This document shows, in pieces, positions 11,558 through 24,960 of a stretch of 64,000 nucleotides of DNA. Numbering within the stretch: the stretch's first letter is position 1; each line of letters begins with the position of its first letter. The translations under genes were made by a program, and so were the position numbers. The DNA lies in the NCBI GenBank assembly GCA_036877525.1, contig JAZGTH010000040.1, forward strand, positions 1,550,001 through 1,614,000, written 5' to 3'. The notes beneath the pieces were generated by a model. It made no database searches. It was given only the letters and a program-made list of their open reading frames with translations, and was not told the DNA's origin. Source of the stretch: Chromobotia macracanthus (Eukaryota; Chordata; Actinopteri; Cypriniformes; Botiidae).

Positions 11558-14500
11558 TGCACCTGTGAGTGTGCTTACTCCATTGAAATGGCACTAAAGA
11601 CCCTCCGCTTGCAGGCTGGCAATAAAAGCTTATACAAAACGAAACATTTCCATTATGATTAAGACTCAATGGAGACTTACATCGTATGGAGCACATTCTG
11701 GGTCACTGGAAAGTTCCAAATTTAGACACCTTTAGCAATTGAAAGGATTTTGTTAAACCAGCCAAAACTTACTGCTAAGATGATTGCTAACAGTCATCAC
11801 ACAAACCTACAATACTACAATACTGTCAAACAAATGAGCACACATATTCAGAGAATGTAGCAAGCAAAGCAGATGCACACAAGTTTGACTGGAGATCTAA
11901 ATTTCCAACAACATTATGCCCCAACATTACGCATTAAGCCTATGGATTATAGGAATTTGCATTTTACTTATGTTGCAGTACTTAAACGCAGAGTGGTGAC
12001 ACATATGACAATTAGAAAAGTGTGTTTGCTTGATAATTCTGTAACTATTATTTATTTGTAATATTTACAGGATTTTAAAAGATACTGTAATAAGATCCCA
12101 GTAATAATGTTTACAATTTCAGGTTGAGCCAGTGGTGAAAGTTGGATTCTTAGCCTGAATACAAGGTCTGATGTAGAGACTTGCTCTCTGTTTTCAGGGA
12201 TAGAAGATACTGCTTTGCAGTTTTTTTCTTGACATTTTTGTTTCAGCACAAAAAAAGATATGATGAGAAACATTTCAACTCATCCTGGCTAGACCACCCA
12301 TAATCATTAATGAAAAACTAAATCAGTGTCTAGCTGTCATCTGCTAAATTGTATTGTACAGAAGGAAAAGCAAAACCAAACCGCAAAATGTTGAGTGTTA
12401 TTTTGCTAGTCAGGTAGTTAGTTACAGAACAAATATTTCTTCAAATGAATACTAATGCACATACTTTAAAGTCTAATACTAAAGATACTGACAGAGAGAC
12501 CCAGTCAAATCAATAATGGTGTGTAAACTGTGTGGCTGCCAATCGATAGATATTCAATAACTATAAAACACAAATTTGAAAAGTTTATGTTATTTGTGAG
12601 GTTAGTAAATTGATAAGCAATGTAGTTACAGTTAATTCTGTCTGACAAATGGCCAAACCAATAATAACCTCATCTATGCTGTCAGTTCACTTCATCATGA
12701 AAAATTTTTCAAAAGAGAAAAGGTAATTTAAGGGGTAAAGTCTAGCTAGGAAAATAAGCAGAAATTCAACACAACAATAACAAATACGGAGCAAACAAAA
12801 TAAAAAGAGACAAACGCTTTTTGATGTTCTCATATTATATATGATATATATATATAAAATATACACAGCTTTGCACTGTCCACCTGGCTGACTATACTCC
12901 ATCAGTGAGAGTTGTGGATATGGGCTTCCTAACCAGCAAGCAAAACCTGAAGGCCTCCTGCTTCAAAATGACTTTCAACTGCCTTCTGACTTCATCTAAG
13001 AAGAATCTGAACCTGTCTGACAGTATGTCAGTATTCGACCAATCATGTTCAAATAACACAGATAACCTACACACAATTCACTTTAAAGCTCCCTAATAAG
13101 TGCATGGCATCCTTAGGCAGGTGTTCTTTAAAATCTGGAATTTAATATTCTCATTTTTCTAGCCTCACTCAAACTGATGAAAAGTGAAAGTGAGACCAGA
13201 GAATAAGCCAGAGAGCAAGTGGAGCAATAATAGATGAGATGGGCTCAACGCAAGACGTATTGATTGAGGGCAGGAGGCTAAGCTGAGCAAGGCATGGACA
13301 TATGCGTTTTAGCATACTGAGGAAGAAAGGAAGAATTACAACATTCTCCTGAGGGCTATGTCATCATTATCCTCCTCTCCTCTGTCTTAAATCATATACT
13401 GGAACAATTCATCCATCTTCTATCTACAGCATAACTTATCAAACATATTCATATATTCTCTTTTTAATTGAAACCTATGACATTCTGGTCTTGTAACACA
13501 GCTCAACCCCTCCAGTCTGTTGTCTTCATTTTCACCTGCCAGATGAAAATCTAAAGTCTGATATCTTTTGGAGCAAAGACTGATATTGTATCTACATATC
13601 GCAGTATGTGAAATTCATTGATCCATTGTTGTTACTTTGGTGAGATGAAGCCAAGTCTGCAGTCAGATTCATTTCTATAGATGGAGGTCTACTGGCTCAT
13701 CAGAGAGTCAAACGGATCATAAATTTCATCTAGGCAAGCAGGCAGTCAGCCTGGCAATGATTACACAGGAGAACTTACAGAAAGCAGTAATATACACTCA
13801 AAATTAATATACACAAAAATTCCGAATGATCTGTATCTGTCTGTATATCTTAATCATTACCATGTGGCAAGATGTGCAATCTCGAATCTAAAATGTCATG
13901 GTTTTATATGCTACCATCTATTTAAGATCCCCCTGCCTTCTACGGTTCAGAAAATAAGCTCCATACCTGAAGTTATTACTGATAATGCGCCTTTGCTACA
14001 ACTGAGAATTTGGCTTCAGGTCATAATAATATGTATCCAACAAACTTGTATCCTCCACCTCATTCCAGCGGGATCCACGGTCACAGATGAGAGGAGCTGC
14101 TACATCTGTTCTACAGCTGAAGGCACATGACAGATGTTTAAAATGGGAGGAATGGTAACAGGGAAAAGCATCCACACCCTACTTCATTTGTCTATGTTAG
14201 CATTAGGCATGAGTCACAGATGTGTAATTGCACTGTAGGGCATTGAGGATTGCAGCAGAGCAAGCCACGCCCACCTTTAACAGAGTCACAGACATGTGAT
14301 AGCTTTAACCTTTTCAGATGTGTATTTGTGGAGAGTCAAAAGCAAAATCTAAATGTCTTGGCAAACAAGATGCATGCCTTGATTTCTTATAGCTGCTGTA
14401 TCATTTTTTTTATACTAAAATACTTTATCCCAACCCAGCTCAATGTGTAGCGATGACTGTAAATAACCTAAGCTATTCGTAGGTGGATTTCCCCTACAAA

Positions 14501-14799
14501 TGTAAATATTGTGGAATGTTTCTCTTTGCCCTGTGGCTAACAAAACAAATTATTTTGATAATCTTCCAAACGTGATGGGGATTATCAAACTAATGGTGGC
14601 TAAACTGCTGGTATAGGAAACTTGTTTGGAAACAATAATTATTGTTGCAAATCCTGTTTGGTGCTACAAGTGGTCAGAAAATTACCAACAACAGCTGTAA
14701 CAGAATAAAAAATCATAATAACATTATAAATGTCAGCTTTTTGATTTAGAACTAAATTTGTTGGTGAACAACACAATACAGTAAATCTATTATTTAATC

Positions 14800-14833
14800 T
14801 ATATATATATATATACATACACACACACACACA
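14800..14833. repeat. (TA)n(CA)n microsatellite
   Basis: A TA run followed directly by a CA run; non-coding. Confidence 0.85.
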
Positions 14834-17359
14834 TGCGTAGTGTGTGAAATATGCTTTGTTTATGTCTTGGAATGGTTTGGATAAATTGCAGATTGAACAC
14901 CAATGAATCTTCCAATGAAGATGAATGAAAAAATCCAGCTGTGCCCTGTGGTTCCAGACTGCGGATGCTTAACGTGGATGCTATAAAGAACAAAGGCAGA
15001 AGATGGAAGATCCTGTACAAGTGTCTGGAAAATCTGCAATTGGAAGGAAATTTCATTTCATTTATTAATTACTGTATTCCTGACTTTAAAGTTGTGCCAC
15101 ACTAGGGAAGCTCTCTGAGGTCCTACTATGTGTTTATACGTCTTCTGTATTTCTGTGTCTTGAAGTCTCTCGCCCTTTTGCTCTCGTTCTCTTACATAAA
15201 CACACAGACGCACTTACACTCAGAGCGTGAGCTCTCGTAATACATCTGCAGCAGTTCTGTTTATGACTAAAACAAGCTGTTCTATTCTTACCAATGGACT
15301 GTTCAATTCCCTCACTGAGAACTCCAACATTTACAAAATAAAACGCATATGACTCACCATAAATAAACTGCTGTGATGATGGTACCATATATGTAGAGTA
15401 GAACAGCCACCTATGTTACCTGTACGTGACATGTTTACGAGTAAACAGAGAAAAGTGTAGGGCTGGACTTGATTTTATTCACTGGAATCTTACTGGATCG
15501 TGACAAACAGCCATTTCAGAGCAGAATAAATCTAGAGTTAAAAAGCTATTTAGATATTGATTATAGCTATCCATGTCTTATCACCTCTGATTTTAAGTAG
15601 TTATTTTCAGGTCCCACCAAAAAAAGATAAAAAAAAAATACTCTTGCAAAATGGTTTACGCCAACAACACTACGTTAAGTGATCTAAAGAGTTGATCTAA
15701 CTGAAATGGAGCCTAATTGTCTAGATAGCCATTTTACACTCCTTAACTCAATAGAAAAGGTCTGATCACAGATAGAGCTTTTTTTCCTGACACATTGCCA
15801 AAACATCACTAAATCACCCATTTTAAGCACTAGGAAAGGAAAGAGCTGTATCACTCTGTCACTCTGGAGTCCATTTAAAGTGTGTTCATGCATAATGTAA
15901 ACAACCATATCCTAGTGGACCTGATATGATTCTTTAAAGCAGAAGAAAATGTTAGGTGAGCAAACACTAAAATATGGGGATGACTTGTAAAGCAAAACTA
16001 TTTTGATTTTTACAGTTGAATGCTGTGCACATTTTTAAGGGGATTACTTTAAACAACCCCAGAAATTTCCACACAAGGAACTGGGAAAAGTCATTTTTTC
16101 TGAAGTCTCCTAAAGTTGTTGTTTTTTTCCTCAAATAGATTGACTAATAAAATGCAGCCTAAATTTAGCCTCTATGATCATAACAAATAGCTGACGCAGT
16201 GGCATTGCCTGACTTAATTTCATTTGTATTTTGTTTGTAATACTCAAACTGTTTATTTACTGTTTTTGTTTGTAAACAGTAAATCAACAGAGAACAAAGG
16301 CACACATCTATCTATACTGAAAAATACAGTGCACAGTATGCAACATAACAATTCACTCATTTCAGTTCAAGAATGGCTGAGCAAAGCCGGAAAGGGTTTT
16401 TTCAGGCAGCCTCTCCCTCTGTATGGGGAAAAATTGGAGTCCATTGTATAGAAGTCACACCCTCATTATTACAGAGGAAGTGACATCATTGTTCAGTATC
16501 ATAGCTTAGCTAGCAGCCCATTGATTGGCCTTATGCTGTTGTGGTTTCTGCTGCTGTGTCCTCTTGTTCACCCATCTGGATAACAATGGGGTGTAGATTT
16601 AAACCACAGACCCCAAAACAAACAATACCTGCTCTGAACAGTCAAAAAACACATTCAGCTGTTATGGACATCCAGTCCAATACCAACAGTCAGCGTGACA
16701 GGTGTGGCACAGAAATGTTGCTTACAGATGAGCTTACAGTTATTTTAGTGTGAATTATTTGAAGCCCAAAAGCTCTGTACCCTTGGGGGATCAAAATAGG
16801 ATAAAGTGATTACCATATTCTTGAAAGGGAATTCTGTAACTTACCCTAGCCAACCAATCCTGCAGTTTTAGGGTTTAGCAGCTTAAACTACAACCACTGT
16901 TTGCAGGGTGTACTTTATGAATGAGCAGATTATAAAACTTTACACTGTAAAACTATTGCCAGATAACCTTAAAAATGGGGTAAAATATAAACGGACTCAT
17001 CAAGCCAAAAATATTAAAACTGTTACACCGGTTTACAACAAAGAAAGACTTGTTTTAGGTTAATTCAGAGAAAACATACCAACAATTACACAACAACTAT
17101 AAATAGATAACAGCTGCACATTTTCACTTTTTACAGCATTTATGCACACACTAAACCAGTAAATTCATTACTTAAATGAATTTACTAGTCTTTATCCACA
17201 ATAAGCACTGTTGAAAAAAGTGTCAAGCTTCAATGACTACATGGCTACAATAATAACGCTGATCAAATACTTTGCATCTATTAACAATCTGATTGAACAC
17301 CTTGACATTATTTTTGGCCCAAGTTGAGTCAAAAAAGGGAAATTACATTATTTCTCTAT

Positions 17360-17378
17360 TATATATATATATATATAA
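17360..17378. repeat. (AT)n microsatellite
   Basis: About nine AT dinucleotides in AT-rich non-coding DNA. Confidence 0.8.
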
Positions 17379-18083
17379 TATGGTTATAAGATAATGCTGG
17401 TAATAATCCATATAAAGCATCTGAAATCAGACTGTATTAGGTAAGTTGTTGTCCTGTACCATATTTCACTGGACACTGACAAACTCTGTTTGTGCGGCCT
17501 AACCATTATGAATTGATAACAGTGTAAGGTTATTACATGATAAACGTTTGTATTAGAGACATCAGGCCATAGTCTTACACAATTTACATTAGTTTGTGTT
17601 ATTTTCACATTAACATCGTTTTCTAGCTATTCAAGCTATTAGGAAACAATGCAATGCAAATAAGGCTAAGGTGTGCTTTAAACCCAAGATACTATGGAAG
17701 AGTAAAATGCGTATTAAAGCTAATGGCAATAAAAAACTGTTAACTGACGTTTTCTTGCTGATATGTGTTAAGAAACATCTGGTTCTGATCACAATGACAT
17801 GTTTGTGTTACCAGTTAAAGAAAAACTAGTCTTGATAAACCTTTGTACTTTATTTTGCACCACATACAGTATGGACCCTTTAAAGATCTAAGAGAATAAC
17901 TCCACTAATTAATTGCTGGCACAGAAAGCTGCATGTTTCATCATATAAATTGACTTGATAAATCAGAAACATCTATGCACAAGCGATCTCCAATCACTTC
18001 AGCCCTATCCTGTGATAAACCCAAAACTATTAATAATGCATGTTAAATGCAGTTTTACAGCACAGATTGTCAACGAGACTTAC

Positions 18084-18345
18084 CGAAGGGAAGGATACTA
18101 CAATGAGTGTCACTGCCGCCTTTTGTGTAATATCCAAAGAAAAATACTGTGCAAAATATTTCAGATTATTCTACATCAGAATAGCTCGCGCACAAGATCG
18201 CGACAATGACGCTCAATCGGATGCACGTGGAGTGGAGAGCTTCAAAGGGTCGTAAATTGAAGATGATCGTAAGAAACGGAAGGTTTCAGATCATCTCCGC
18301 GATTGTTATTCAGCGAACAGCAGCAGCCACTAGCGCATAAACTGC
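18084..18345 (-). other. Candidate non-coding first exon (minus), possibly numbl
   Basis: On the minus strand this stretch ends in a strong splice donor (CCTTCG then GTAAGT at 18083-18078). It lies just downstream of a GC-rich promoter-like block. All frames are interrupted, so it would be 5' UTR. No coding exon is visible to the left within 18 kb, implying a large first intron. In human, NUMBL lies immediately downstream of COQ8B on the same strand, and numb-family genes have non-coding first exons, so numbl is the natural guess; this rests on synteny memory, not on protein evidence. The exon's 5' end is approximate. Confidence 0.4.
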
Positions 18346-18440
18346 GCTCCTCCCGCGGCTCCACCCGCTAGCCCCGCCTTCCCAACGTGCCTATTGGCGC
18401 AAACAAGCTTTTATGCAAATTTGGTCTTCCCGCTGATGTT
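18300..18440 (-). promoter_or_regulatory. GC-rich promoter with GC box, CCAAT box and octamer
   Basis: Read on the minus strand, the order is an octamer ATTTGCAT, a TATA-like CATAAAAG, an inverted-CCAAT context GCCAATAGG, then GGCGGGGC and a CpG-rich stretch leading into the presumed first exon. CpG density is far above the surrounding DNA. Confidence 0.55.
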
Positions 18441-19333
18441 CAAGTCAGGAAGAAAATTCCATGCATCCAAACGGGAGACGCAAAACACTCCCACCTAGAG
18501 GCGAAATGTTATCGTGTTTCCTTATATGAAATTTACTGAATCGCCAAATGCATGTGCAATGTTATCTACATCATCCCAAGGACTGTAAAGATTACACAAC
18601 ACTACCATGGTAAATTTTATACCTTTAGTTTTTACAACTGCATTGAAAATGTTAGTGGTCTTATTTAAATGTACACACTTTATTACAACTGTATGGCTTC
18701 AAGATAGTACAGTTCAAAGGTCTGTCAATTTTTTTATGATGAGAAATGTAATGACACAGCCTTACATTGATTCCCCATTTTCTAACGTTCTAACATATAA
18801 ATTGCAATGTTAACTATAGCAACATGATGTTACAATTCAAAGTTATCTAACTATCAGATTATGATTAATGTCACTCCTAACCAGGAGACATTTTAGTATG
18901 TAATTTGCTCCATTGGAGCATTCAATGTTTACAGTGTTAGAATTGTAAAAGCCTGGCAATGATCATAGTGAGTGCCTTCAATGCAAAATACTTTTACACC
19001 GTTTCCTGTTTGATAAACAAATAAATGGGAAAACATTTCAAGTATAATTTACTTAAGAAAATACACAGTTTTGGGGCACACAGGACTATAGTGTGGAACA
19101 TTTGAGGGTATAACAAAATTCTACCTTCTTATAATACTTTCAAGTATTTAAATAAACCACAGATTTACACCAAACATGACAATTTTTTATGTGATCAAAT
19201 TGTCACACATACACCATACAATAAATTCAGTGTTATAATACAAACATAAAATGTATTTCAGTCTTTGGTTGTAATGTACTGAAGACTTTTTTATACACCC
19301 CCAGTCCATCTTAACACATACTTCCTTTTAGCC
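18441..19333. other. Intergenic and probable coq8b 3' UTR
   Basis: There is no coding frame. The right part should be the 3' UTR of coq8b (minus strand); a minus-strand AATAAA (TTTATT at 18679-18684) is one possible poly(A) signal. The DNA is otherwise AT-rich and featureless. Confidence 0.4.
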
Positions 19334-22300
19334 CTAAGCCTGAGTGTCTCTTTCCTGTCTCTGTTGCTTATAGGCAGTGTAAATATCAAGAAACATTTTT
19401 TGGCAAGCGATGCAGGCCTTCAGCTTGGAGCAGATGAGGAATGATCCAGCCATTTTCCGATGTAGGGAATAAGACTCCTCTGGAGGAGGTGTGAGGCGGT
19501 GTCGAAGCATCACAGGGATCAGACTCTGGATGCGCTGCGTCGTGCTCTGAGTGCCAAAGTCAAATGCGTCGGGAGAAGCAAACGCTTCACCGAGGATCAT
19601 GACCGCCTCAACATGAGCGTCCTCAAATGCCTGAGGAGAATGTTACAGTTGTTATAAAGGGCAGCCAAGAAACCATAAAGAAAAGAACAGTTTTCATATA
19701 TGGGTAATAGCAAAGGAAAAGGAGATGTGAATAGAAAACATGCAGCCAAGACAACTTGTGGGGATAACTATACTATACTATAAATATAACTATATTATAG
19801 ACTCTTTGGGCCTCAAACCTTGGCTTCAAAACCAGTGAGGAACTTCAGGTCCTTAGATTTCTGCAAGACAGTAGCTCTGTCTCCAACTGAGGCTGCATGC
19901 ACCACCTAGAATGGCAATAATTAAAGCAACAATATTAAACACAGCTTCAGGCCGTCTACTTAAAAGGACAGAATTGTTGGAGACTTAATTTTAGATATTA
20001 AATAAGAAATAATCTTCAAATTTGAATCTTTCAAATGAATATTTTAAAGTTCCACCATGAACTGTTTAATAAGACACATATTTATATATTTTACAGTAAT
20101 CTATACAGTACTCATCTCTATCAGTTTTATATGCAGATAAGAATCGAGATTCACAACAAAACTCTAAAAACACTTCTTACTCCATAAATCATATTCCAAT
20201 TCTACCTGCTACAGCTAGGTGTCATGAAAAAATATTCACAGCTTACGCACCTCTATGTAATCATCTGTGAATGACTGTGGGTAATCTCGGCAGGCTCCAA
20301 AGTCCAATAGAAATATCTGTTACGATCACATGATCAAAAGTGTGCATACTGTTTCAATAGGAAGAAATGCACGGACAACAGCCAGGTAACAAACAGACAC
20401 TGAATTGAAAATCCATACTTTAAATAAATAAATGTATGGCAGTATACATAAATCAAGAATAGAAAGACAGGTATCATTGTGTTGATGGTCACTTACCTTG
20501 TTCTGTTCACTGTTATAGAAAAAGTTAGCCCAGTTAGGGTCTGTCTGCATGAAGCGGAACTCAAACAGCTCTCTCAAACACAACTGCAGGATGTTATAGC
20601 ATATCTATAGAATGAAATTTACTTTAGTAACTAAAACACAAGTTAAGAGGAAATATTATAATGTACCTCCAAACCATTTTATAGTCCTTTTCTAATCTCA
20701 AAAAGTCTTTCTAATGTCTAGCTGTTTAACTCACCTCATTTCTAGTCTCCTGATCCAAATCTACACAGCGGTCCAGAGGGACTCCATTAACTAGCTCCAT
20801 GGTAATCACTCGACGTCCAGAAATCTCATCAGCGACCTCAGGGACCACAAACACTGGATCATCTTTAAGTAAATTCCTGAGAAAGACAGAATAAAACCGA
20901 TTTGTTTAATTCGTTAAGATTAATTAGTTAAGCCCAACATTTAGACACAGACAGACCAAACACTGAACATGGAGTACCTGAAGCGCTTTGCAGACTCCGC
21001 CTCTCTCCTGTAGTTGCACTCCCATGCCAGCTCCCTCTGAAGCACTTCCAGACTGCTGTCAGCAAACAGACCTGTGAGGACGAAACACCAGCTTCTGACA
21101 TGCCACATGATATGGAGGGCTCAATGTGCTAACTACTGCAATTCGTTTTAAAGCTTCCCATATCAAAACAAAAACATTTACCAGTACTCACCATCAGGTA
21201 AAACAACGCTCATCTTCAAAACAGACATGAGATTGTCGATGTCACTATGAATGCTCTCAACAACGCCAGGGTACTGTACGAAATGAACTCATTATTTTTA
21301 TAATTATTCCTCACACTTATAATCACTATAATATACATCAATACTGTACATTATTAAAGAGATCATTCTGATACCTGTATCTTCATAGCAACCTCTCTTC
21401 CATCCAGCAAAACTCCATGATGCACCTGGCCAATAGAGGCAGCAGCAAAGGGCTTGTCTTCAAATGATAACAGTTTCTCCCTCCAGCTGGACCCTAACTC
21501 CTCTTCAAGTACTTTCTGCACAGCAATAAACAGACAGACACCAATACAGACAAAATAGAAAGCAGCCACTAAGGAATCACAAAGTGAATCAGAAATCCAG
21601 AATCCAGTGATTTATGGCCCAGTTAATTTATGGCACCCATGGGCAAGAAGCAGATTTCAAATCGTGTGCATCTAGGAAAGGGTTGTGTACCAATAATTGC
21701 ACCTGCCTTCTGAACAGGATTACTAACTTATAGGGCTGGGAAATTTTAAATCTCAATATCTTTTCAAATTTTGACAATGATCAATATACATATGTTGATT
21801 TTTGTCAATATTTTTTCTTTTGCTCTAGAATGATTAAAAAGGTGATTTTCCTTTGCCCCAGTTAAACAAGCATGATCTGTCACAATTGTCTTCTTGCACA
21901 CCTTTAAATTGAGGTATTTTGTTTAGTATCTGTTTACTGAAAACTATGATTAATTAGTCCCAAAAAAAAACATCGACCATGGAAACATCGTCACACCCTG
22001 TCAACATTTTGATAATGACAACCTATGTTTTGCACTACTTGTGCGACATAGGGGGGTGAAATTGCCTACTGGTGCTATCTTTGTTACATTAATCTTAATT
22101 TTCAACAATACTGGATATTTACTATATTCTGTAATTTTATTTTGTAATTTGTAATTTTACTTCTTCAGCACAATTATCTCAATAACATCTAATATTGGAT
22201 ATATCACCAAGCCTTACTAACTAATGGCTTTTTCCAGGTTTTTTCCAGAGCTTCTTATTTAGGAGGTCAGTCAGCTGTGTACAGCACACTAGTGTCTCAT

Positions 22301-24679
22301 AGTGGCTGGAGGGCAAAACAGCTACTTACATTCATTTGCCAGGCAGGCATGAAGTCTGCACTTTGTCGAACCCTCTCAAATATTTTCTGTAGTTGTGGGC
22401 TAATGAAGCTGTTATCTATTAAAAGACATAACATGCATCATATAATTAGCAATATCACAGATCTTCCTACTTATCTAACTGTATTTTTGCTCTGTAAATG
22501 CTCTGATTAATATTCTGTGACATATAAAAGGTAAGGAAACATCTGGCAAGCCCTTAAACGGATTAGTGACAAGTAAATTAAATTCTGTACCCTGAATACT
22601 CAGCATCTGTCCGATCTTGAGGGCCGCTCCTCTAACCTTACACAAAGTGTTCACTATTCTCTCAGCATTGGCCTCTGACAGCAGTGGAGAGTCTAAAAGA
22701 GTCCCCATATCTGAAAGACAATGACAACAGAAATGTAACCAATATGCTCAGAAACTTAATAATCTAGTGACTGTAGCACACACTACCTGAGCGTTTCCCT
22801 CCAAAAGACTGTTTTGCCACCTCGGCAATGGCTCCAATGCTAAGTCCAATAGCCAATCCTACAAACAAAGCAACATTATTGCAGTTAGGGCTAGTTAGGT
22901 TGCAGTTAGTGAAGCAATTGGACTATAACAATTCTAATAGACAGACTCATACAGTAATACAGAAGTTGTTTTGTATACAATATAGAGCGCTTGCAAAGCT
23001 ACATAAATAAATAATCCTGAAACTGAAAATCACTGACCCCCAAAATTGGCAAATCGACTAATCCGTGAAGCAGGAACTTTTCGTTCTTTGGCTCGATCAC
23101 AAAGCTGCAAAGCATCAAGATTATGCTTCACATTACAAATTATAAAACTAAAGTTGCATATGCGCATATTACATGTAAAGAATCTCAGTTAAACATATCC
23201 CATAATGTCATCAGTGTTAACATTGCAACAAAACAAACATATTAACATCACTGTACTTTGGGGAACAGTGTTTTCAGCAGTCTTCAGATACCATAACCAT
23301 CTGATCCTGCATGGTAGTATTTCCTCACCTTTTGTCGTATAGGTCGGGTAATGCTCTGTTTCGCCTCCCTTGCCTTTTTAATGTCCTCAGGGCTTAATCT
23401 GGCCACCATAGTGTCATGGACAAACCTGATATGGTGATGAGACATTGATACATGCAAAAAACGTGTGCTTTGACCAGGCCAGCCTGCTCCTTTGACTGTG
23501 CCTGTAGATGAACCAATGGGAGTCTCTGATGTTCCCGCACCATTACTGCTATTTGTGCTGGAAATGTCTGGGGGCATCTCCGAGCCCATTGCCCATTTTG
23601 CTGCCTCATCCTGTTCCATCTCCTCCCACTTTTCAGTATCATGGAACTCCTCAGTCTCAGGCATCTGATAATGTCAATTCAAAGTAAAACATCATTAGAA
23701 AAGTCACTTCCTCTGGTCGAACTGCAGTAACTGTACATATCTACACACATACAGAGATGTAAATCAGGGTTCACTAACCACGTCTGCTCTCATGACTGTG
23801 CCCATCACACCCTGAACCACCTCCTGTGCCGCTTTGACCCCTGCACCAACGGTTGAGTTGCAGGCCATCAGTCTGAACTGTTCACTCTGGGTGGTAGCAA
23901 AGGCAGCACCCACCTTGCCAGCCCCCCTCAAGACCTGGAGCACGTCCGCCAATGTCACTGAACAATCACAGATGTGGAAGTCAATGTCTTCACAATGACA
24001 TCATTACAACACTGATAAAAATTACTACTCAAACAGACAAGCTCAATTAATATATTTATGAATAGTATATTATATATTGTAAAGCATTTTACAATAAGGT
24101 TATTTATGTTAAGATTAACATTATATATGTTAATAACAACATATTGTTTATGTTAATTTCTACATATAATAATATATTTTAACATTAAACTTAAATATTA
24201 ACATTAAATTTCAAAACAAATTATGTAACATACAATGTAACATACAACTCTTCTGTAATGTACCTTAATGTTGTGTACCCCAAATTTCAGTCATATAATT
24301 TTGTTTGACATTGTGATACATATGCATTTACGTTGCATTTACTGTTACCTAAAGATGCGATGTAAAATTAGGTGTAATGTACAATTAAGGTGGATGCATT
24401 ATACAGCACAATTCATTGCTGGGGGTTTAAAAAAATACCCCTTCATCATTGCGATTCAACATTAACTTATTGACAAGATATTTAATCATAACACAAATAA
24501 GCATAACCTATCTCAATGTAGACTAGTTATGCAGACTATAATAGACCAGTTGTGATTGCATGACACGGGGGCATCGATTTTCTTTTACCTTTTCATTTGT
24601 TTTGAATGCAATGACTGGATGACTACCGCTGTTTAGTTCTGTATTAGTATTATTATTATTATTATTATTAATACTTACT
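19334..24679 (-). CDS. coq8b: Atypical kinase COQ8B (ADCK4), mitochondrial
   Basis: UbiB-family atypical kinase/ATPase of the mitochondrial inner membrane that supports the coenzyme Q biosynthesis complex. Coding exons, 5' to 3': 24679, 23779-23957, 23329-23664, 23038-23104, 22787-22858, 22591-22710, 22330-22415, 21375-21515, 21192-21273, 20978-21071, 20735-20876, 20497-20604, 20251-20316, 19819-19905, 19334-19630. They give 625 aa with consistent phases. Hallmarks are KIGQ (about 250-253), the Ala-rich nucleotide loop AAAS (311-314), VAMK Lys332, the catalytic loop FMQTDPNW, and LLDFG with metal-binding Asp481. KVPASRISR, DNSFISPQL, FRFMQTDPNWANF and DAHVEAVMILGE match COQ8B better than COQ8A, although the length and LGEAFAS are COQ8A-like. 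The start codon is split: A ends exon 1 and TG begins exon 2. A hAT-like element lies in the intron at 21516-22329. Confidence 0.93.
21731..22216. mobile_element. Non-autonomous hAT-like DNA transposon
   Basis: The 486-bp element starts with TAGGGCTGGG and ends with the related inverted sequence CCAAGCCTTA. It is flanked by near-identical 8-bp duplications, CTAACTTA (21723-21730) and CTAACTAA (22217-22224), which is the target-site length of hAT elements. The interior has no open frame. Terminal words like GGGCTGGG are typical of fish hAT MITEs. It sits inside a coq8b intron. Confidence 0.6.
23958..24678. other. coq8b intron 1
   Basis: This 721-bp AT-rich intron splits the coq8b start codon. 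It holds a (TTA)n run at 24647-24671 next to the donor. Nothing else is recognised. Confidence 0.65.
24647..24671. repeat. (TTA)n microsatellite
   Basis: About eight TTA trinucleotides, ending a few bases from the coq8b intron 1 donor. Confidence 0.85.
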
Positions 24680-24960
24680 TGTGTTGAGATATTTGATACT
24701 GTTCAACCTCTATGCGTTAGTGTCCTTTCCACTCCACACACTCCTGACTGTTTTGCAACCTTCACCGGACACGGAAATGGCAACCAATGCAGCCAATCAA
24801 ATTTACAAGCATGGAGAAAGGATGGGCTTTAATGTGTGTGTCTGCTGACAACCAATCATGAGCGGAAACCAAACAGAGATCTTCCGGGTTTGGCCTGGTA
24901 ACCATAGTATTATTTTTGACAGGCAGATAGTCTAGGCCAATCGGTTTTGGCACAGGGCGT
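24679..24960 (-). promoter_or_regulatory. coq8b: coq8b 5' UTR exon and CCAAT-rich promoter
   Basis: A minus-strand exon ending CAACACAA with donor GTAAGT (24678-24673) supplies the A of the coq8b start codon. Upstream, within 200 bp, are at least four CCAAT motifs (24782-24797, two copies; 24850; 24934) and an ETS-type CTTCCGG (24882). There is no TATA box, in keeping with a housekeeping promoter. The transcription start is estimated near 24770. Confidence 0.6.

Larger units (their letters stand above)
1..18083. other. Long non-coding stretch, probable large intron
   Basis: I find no open frame here with flanking splice sites or recognisable protein similarity; the short open frames look random. 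It holds microsatellites, one hairpin element, a SINE remnant and several stretches of more balanced base composition (about 6890-7060, 7560-7920, 9420-9620 and 10140-10460) that could be conserved non-coding elements. Because a promoter with a non-coding first exon and a strong minus-strand donor sits at its right edge, I infer that most of it is the first intron of a minus-strand gene extending beyond base 1. Confidence 0.45.
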
